Source of the DNA: Candidatus Accumulibacter vicinus
GTDB lineage: Bacteria > Pseudomonadota > Gammaproteobacteria > Burkholderiales > Rhodocyclaceae
DNA: 34,391 nucleotides
Direction: 5' to 3'
Assembly: GCA_002425405.1 (NCBI GenBank)
Contig: DIME01000172.1
Location: forward strand, 2,495 to 36,885
A program made the position numbers and the translations under genes. Numbering within the stretch: the first letter of the stretch is position 1; the number at the start of each line of letters is the position of its first letter. The notes under the pieces were generated by a model. That model saw nothing but the letters and a program-made list of their open reading frames with translations. It had not been told where the DNA came from and did no database searches. Below, piece by piece: positions 32,695-34,391 of this stretch.

Positions 32695-33397
32695 CTGTCT
32701 TCTGCTGCGATGTTGGTTGGAAAATGGTCATCAGTAAGCGATAGGTCGGACGGCGAGAACGGAATCCCGGTGGGTCCGTTTTCACATGATGGGCTTGAAG
32801 CATAATGCGTACCAGCTACAACAAAAATATTGTTCCCGCTTAAAATCAAAGTCCTGGAAGCAATCTCCGAAGCCTTAGCGAGGCCTTTGGGGGTGCAACA
32901 AAACACCATCAGAAACTCGCCGAAGAACCGGGAGGAGCTGTTATATCAACATTAATTCATGTAGTTAATGAACAAATCGAAGGACTGCCGGGCGACGCAG
33001 TGTTACACCTTCGAGCCATGCATGCCGCCTAAGGGTCATGACTTTTCCAACCCCCCTGATCATGAAAGCGATGACCATTTCCCCTCCCTTGAAGGGTGTA
33101 TTCCGGATTGCACGCCAGAATCACCCGATGTGCAAGGGGCATGGCTCCGCGAATTCCTCCTTTTACTTCCGACTCGGCTTCGGGATTCGAGAGCGGTGTA
33201 ACGTTTTCGTATTGCCTCTGCCCCTGATAGCAGACCGTAACTGACTGTTATGTATGGATGATAACGATCGTCGATAGATTGGGCGGCGGCCGATCCGGCC
33301 GATTTGTTGCACCCGTGCAAGTTCCGCTGGCTCCTCTGGCTGAACGCCTAGCGGCTTGATCTTTGGGAAGTCTTGGCTCATTATGCGTTTCGGACGG
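32695..33397. other. Gene-poor, AT-richer stretch between PhoU-like pair and IS element
   Basis: About 700 bases without a gene I can support. The part from about 32800 to 32990 is clearly richer in A/T than the rest of the window. It holds the sigma-54-like promoter, the inverted repeat GGTG-N8-CACC (32892-32907) and CATTAA-N9-TTAATG (32950-32970). A short plus-strand frame reads KVLEAISEALARPLGV and ends at a TAA near 32952. Another frame reads ISTLIHVVNEQIEGLPGDAV and ends near 33031. Both look codon-like but have no proper start. From 33163 a small minus-strand frame runs up to the transposase. GGCCGAT is repeated directly near 33288 and 33297. It may be remains of an interrupted gene. 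Confidence 0.4.
32799..32814 (-). promoter_or_regulatory. Candidate sigma-54 (-24/-12) promoter
   Basis: On the minus strand TGGTACGCATTATGCT matches the RpoN consensus TGGCACRNNNNTTGCW except for two positions, with the GG and GC doublets at the correct spacing. Transcription would begin near 32788 and lead into the PhoU-like pair. An inverted repeat GGTG-N8-CACC at 32892-32907, about 80 bases further upstream, could be an activator site. Confidence 0.45.
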
Positions 33398-34325
33398 CTA
33401 GGCCAAGAGGGCATGGAGGAGAGGTTTCAGCAAGCCTTTGCCACGAATTCTGGCGTTGTGCACGAACTGGAAGAAGCCCAGATAGAGCGGGAGTTTTTCT
33501 TGTGAGAGGCCACGATGGGGACGCAACCAAGAGCGCAGCAACGACCAGAAGCCTTCCATCGTATTGACATGGACTTCATGAAACCCGTCGCCGTCCTCAT
33601 CGCGGGCGTACTCGCCCCGACTATGGCACACGGTTTTGTGTCCGTACCCCCACTCGGGCAGGCGAGCGTAGATGTCATACTCATCGGTGTAGAGGGTCGT
33701 GCCTGGTACGATGACGGCCAAGATCAACGGCTTGAGGGTCGGCTGCTGGACGTTTTCGAGTATCCGCACCACGACCTCTCCACCGCGTTGAAGCATCCCG
33801 AAAATTGGTGGCTTCTCTTTTTCGAGGGTACCGCGCCCGCGAGCGCCCTTCAAGCGCCGCCGTCGGCCCTTACGGCCTTTTTTTTACTGCCTCGGGGTGG
33901 CCCTTGTGGCCTGCCACGACATAGACCTCGTCACACTCGACCTCGCCCGAAAGCGTCGGCTCCGCTTGCACCGCCACGATGCCCGTGCGCAATTGCGAGG
34001 TCATGCGGTGCGCATCATCTTTATTCAGACCCAACTCCTGCCCGATCTGCTCGTTGGAGAGGTTCAGACCCATCAAGTACAGGCACAAGATCCACACCCC
34101 CAACGGTTGATGGTGACCCGCGAAGATCGTGCCGGTCAAGTCGTCAAAGTAGCGTCGGCAAGCCGTGCAGCGATATTTCCGGCGCGACGGCTGGGTCGTG
34201 TCATGACCTTGCCTGGTCACTTCGGGTGAGGCACAATGCGGGCAGCACACTCCCTCCGGCCAGCGCCGTTCGCGTACTTCGTCGTAACACTTGGCATCGT
34301 CCAGCAAGTTCTGAAGGTGGAGCAT
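33398..34325 (-). pseudogene. IS1595-family transposase, split by a frameshift at an A8 run
   Basis: The N-terminal part (34325 down to 33870) has the zinc ribbon CPHC...C..C (CCPHCASPEVT, YRCTACRRYF) and then LSGEVECDEVYVVAGHKG, the first catalytic Asp. It runs to a premature TAA. The C-terminal part continues in another frame from about 33878 as KKGRKGRRRRLKGARGRG, then LEKEKPPIFGM, LYTDEYDIYARL (second Asp), and VHVNTMEGFWSLLRSWLRPHRG (the Asn/Glu-Lys end of the DDE/DDN site). The switch lies exactly in eight A residues (minus strand, 33878-33885). Losing one A, or slippage by +1 or -2, restores one transposase of about 309 residues. It may be a dead copy or one expressed through slippage. 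Confidence 0.85.
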
Positions 34326-34391
34326 CGGGCCATATCCTTACGGAATAACAACCCAAAATTCTATCGGAATGGGCGCCTCCCTGCACATAGA
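33398..34391 (-). mobile_element. IS1595-family insertion sequence (ends not resolved)
   Basis: An IS with a transposase of the IS1595 (ISXO2-like) family occupies the end of the window. The right terminal repeat should lie between the transposase start at 34325 and the window end or just beyond it. On the left I cannot fix the end. ATGTGCA occurs inward-facing near both sides (about 33128 on plus, about 34388 on minus), but similarity does not extend, and I see no matching eight-base target duplication. The limits given are therefore the transposase plus its upstream region. Confidence 0.7.

Noticed and set aside
32892..32907. NtrC-type site upstream of the sigma-54-like promoter
   Set aside because: The inverted repeat has the half-sites in the opposite order (GGTG...CACC) from the NtrC consensus, so NtrC is not indicated.
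33163..33414. Small minus-strand frame overlapping the transposase end (83 codons)
   Set aside because: No recognisable family, no good ribosome-binding site, and it overlaps the transposase stop; not called as a gene.
33128..34388. ATGTGCA pair as IS terminal inverted repeats
   Set aside because: Only about seven to ten bases agree, the left copy would be about 270 bases beyond the transposase stop, and the right copy lies at the window edge where a target duplication cannot be checked.
1..34391. tRNA, rRNA, CRISPR array or large defence locus
   Set aside because: Reading both strands I found no cloverleaf-like or rRNA-like sequence and no regularly spaced repeats; no defence genes beyond the toxin-antitoxin pair and the CHAT remnant.

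Overview
The window is a high-GC proteobacterial chromosome segment. Gene content and order (hemH-hrcA divergent from nadK-recN; a ppx/ppk1 divergent pair with relA convergent to ppk1; alkA-like glycosylase, accA and tilS in series) point to a betaproteobacterium. A Rhodocyclales or Candidatus Accumulibacter-like lineage is my best guess. That assignment is inference from gene content, not from a marker-gene comparison.

Layout. 1-6150 is housekeeping: the 3' part of malate synthase, ferrochelatase, HrcA, NAD kinase and RecN. 6150-8074 is a small accessory island: a decayed CHAT-domain protease-like fragment, a VapBC toxin-antitoxin pair, a stretch with an orphan gene end and terminator, and a small helix-turn-helix regulator with a palindrome in its leader. 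8155-15744 is a closely packed minus-strand series: Ppx/GppA phosphatase, a four-gene MCE/Mla-type lipid ABC transporter (STAS-permease, ATPase, MlaD, lipoprotein), a fatty-acyl-CoA ligase and an enoyl-CoA hydratase-like protein. Spacing would allow most of it to be one transcript. 15947-20330 carries ppk1 and relA, so polyphosphate and (p)ppGpp metabolism sit side by side.

20397-24774 runs on the plus strand: an EamA permease, an MtfA-type peptidase, and a FixL/DctS-like sensor kinase with its FixJ-like regulator. 24786-28465 returns to the minus strand with tilS, accA, a DNA glycosylase and a universal stress protein. 28688-32685 holds a SulP anion transporter carrying STAS and cyclic-nucleotide-binding-like domains, and two PhoU/DUF47-like proteins separated by an intrinsic terminator, with a sigma-54-like promoter upstream. 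32686-33397 is gene-poor and visibly more AT-rich. The window ends in an IS1595-family insertion sequence whose transposase is split at a run of eight A residues.

I see no rRNA, tRNA, CRISPR array or obvious large defence locus. The least ordinary parts are the PhoU-like pair with its control signals, the lipid-transport/fatty-acid operon with an ECHDC3-like protein lacking both catalytic glutamates, the CHAT remnant, and the slippery-run transposase.
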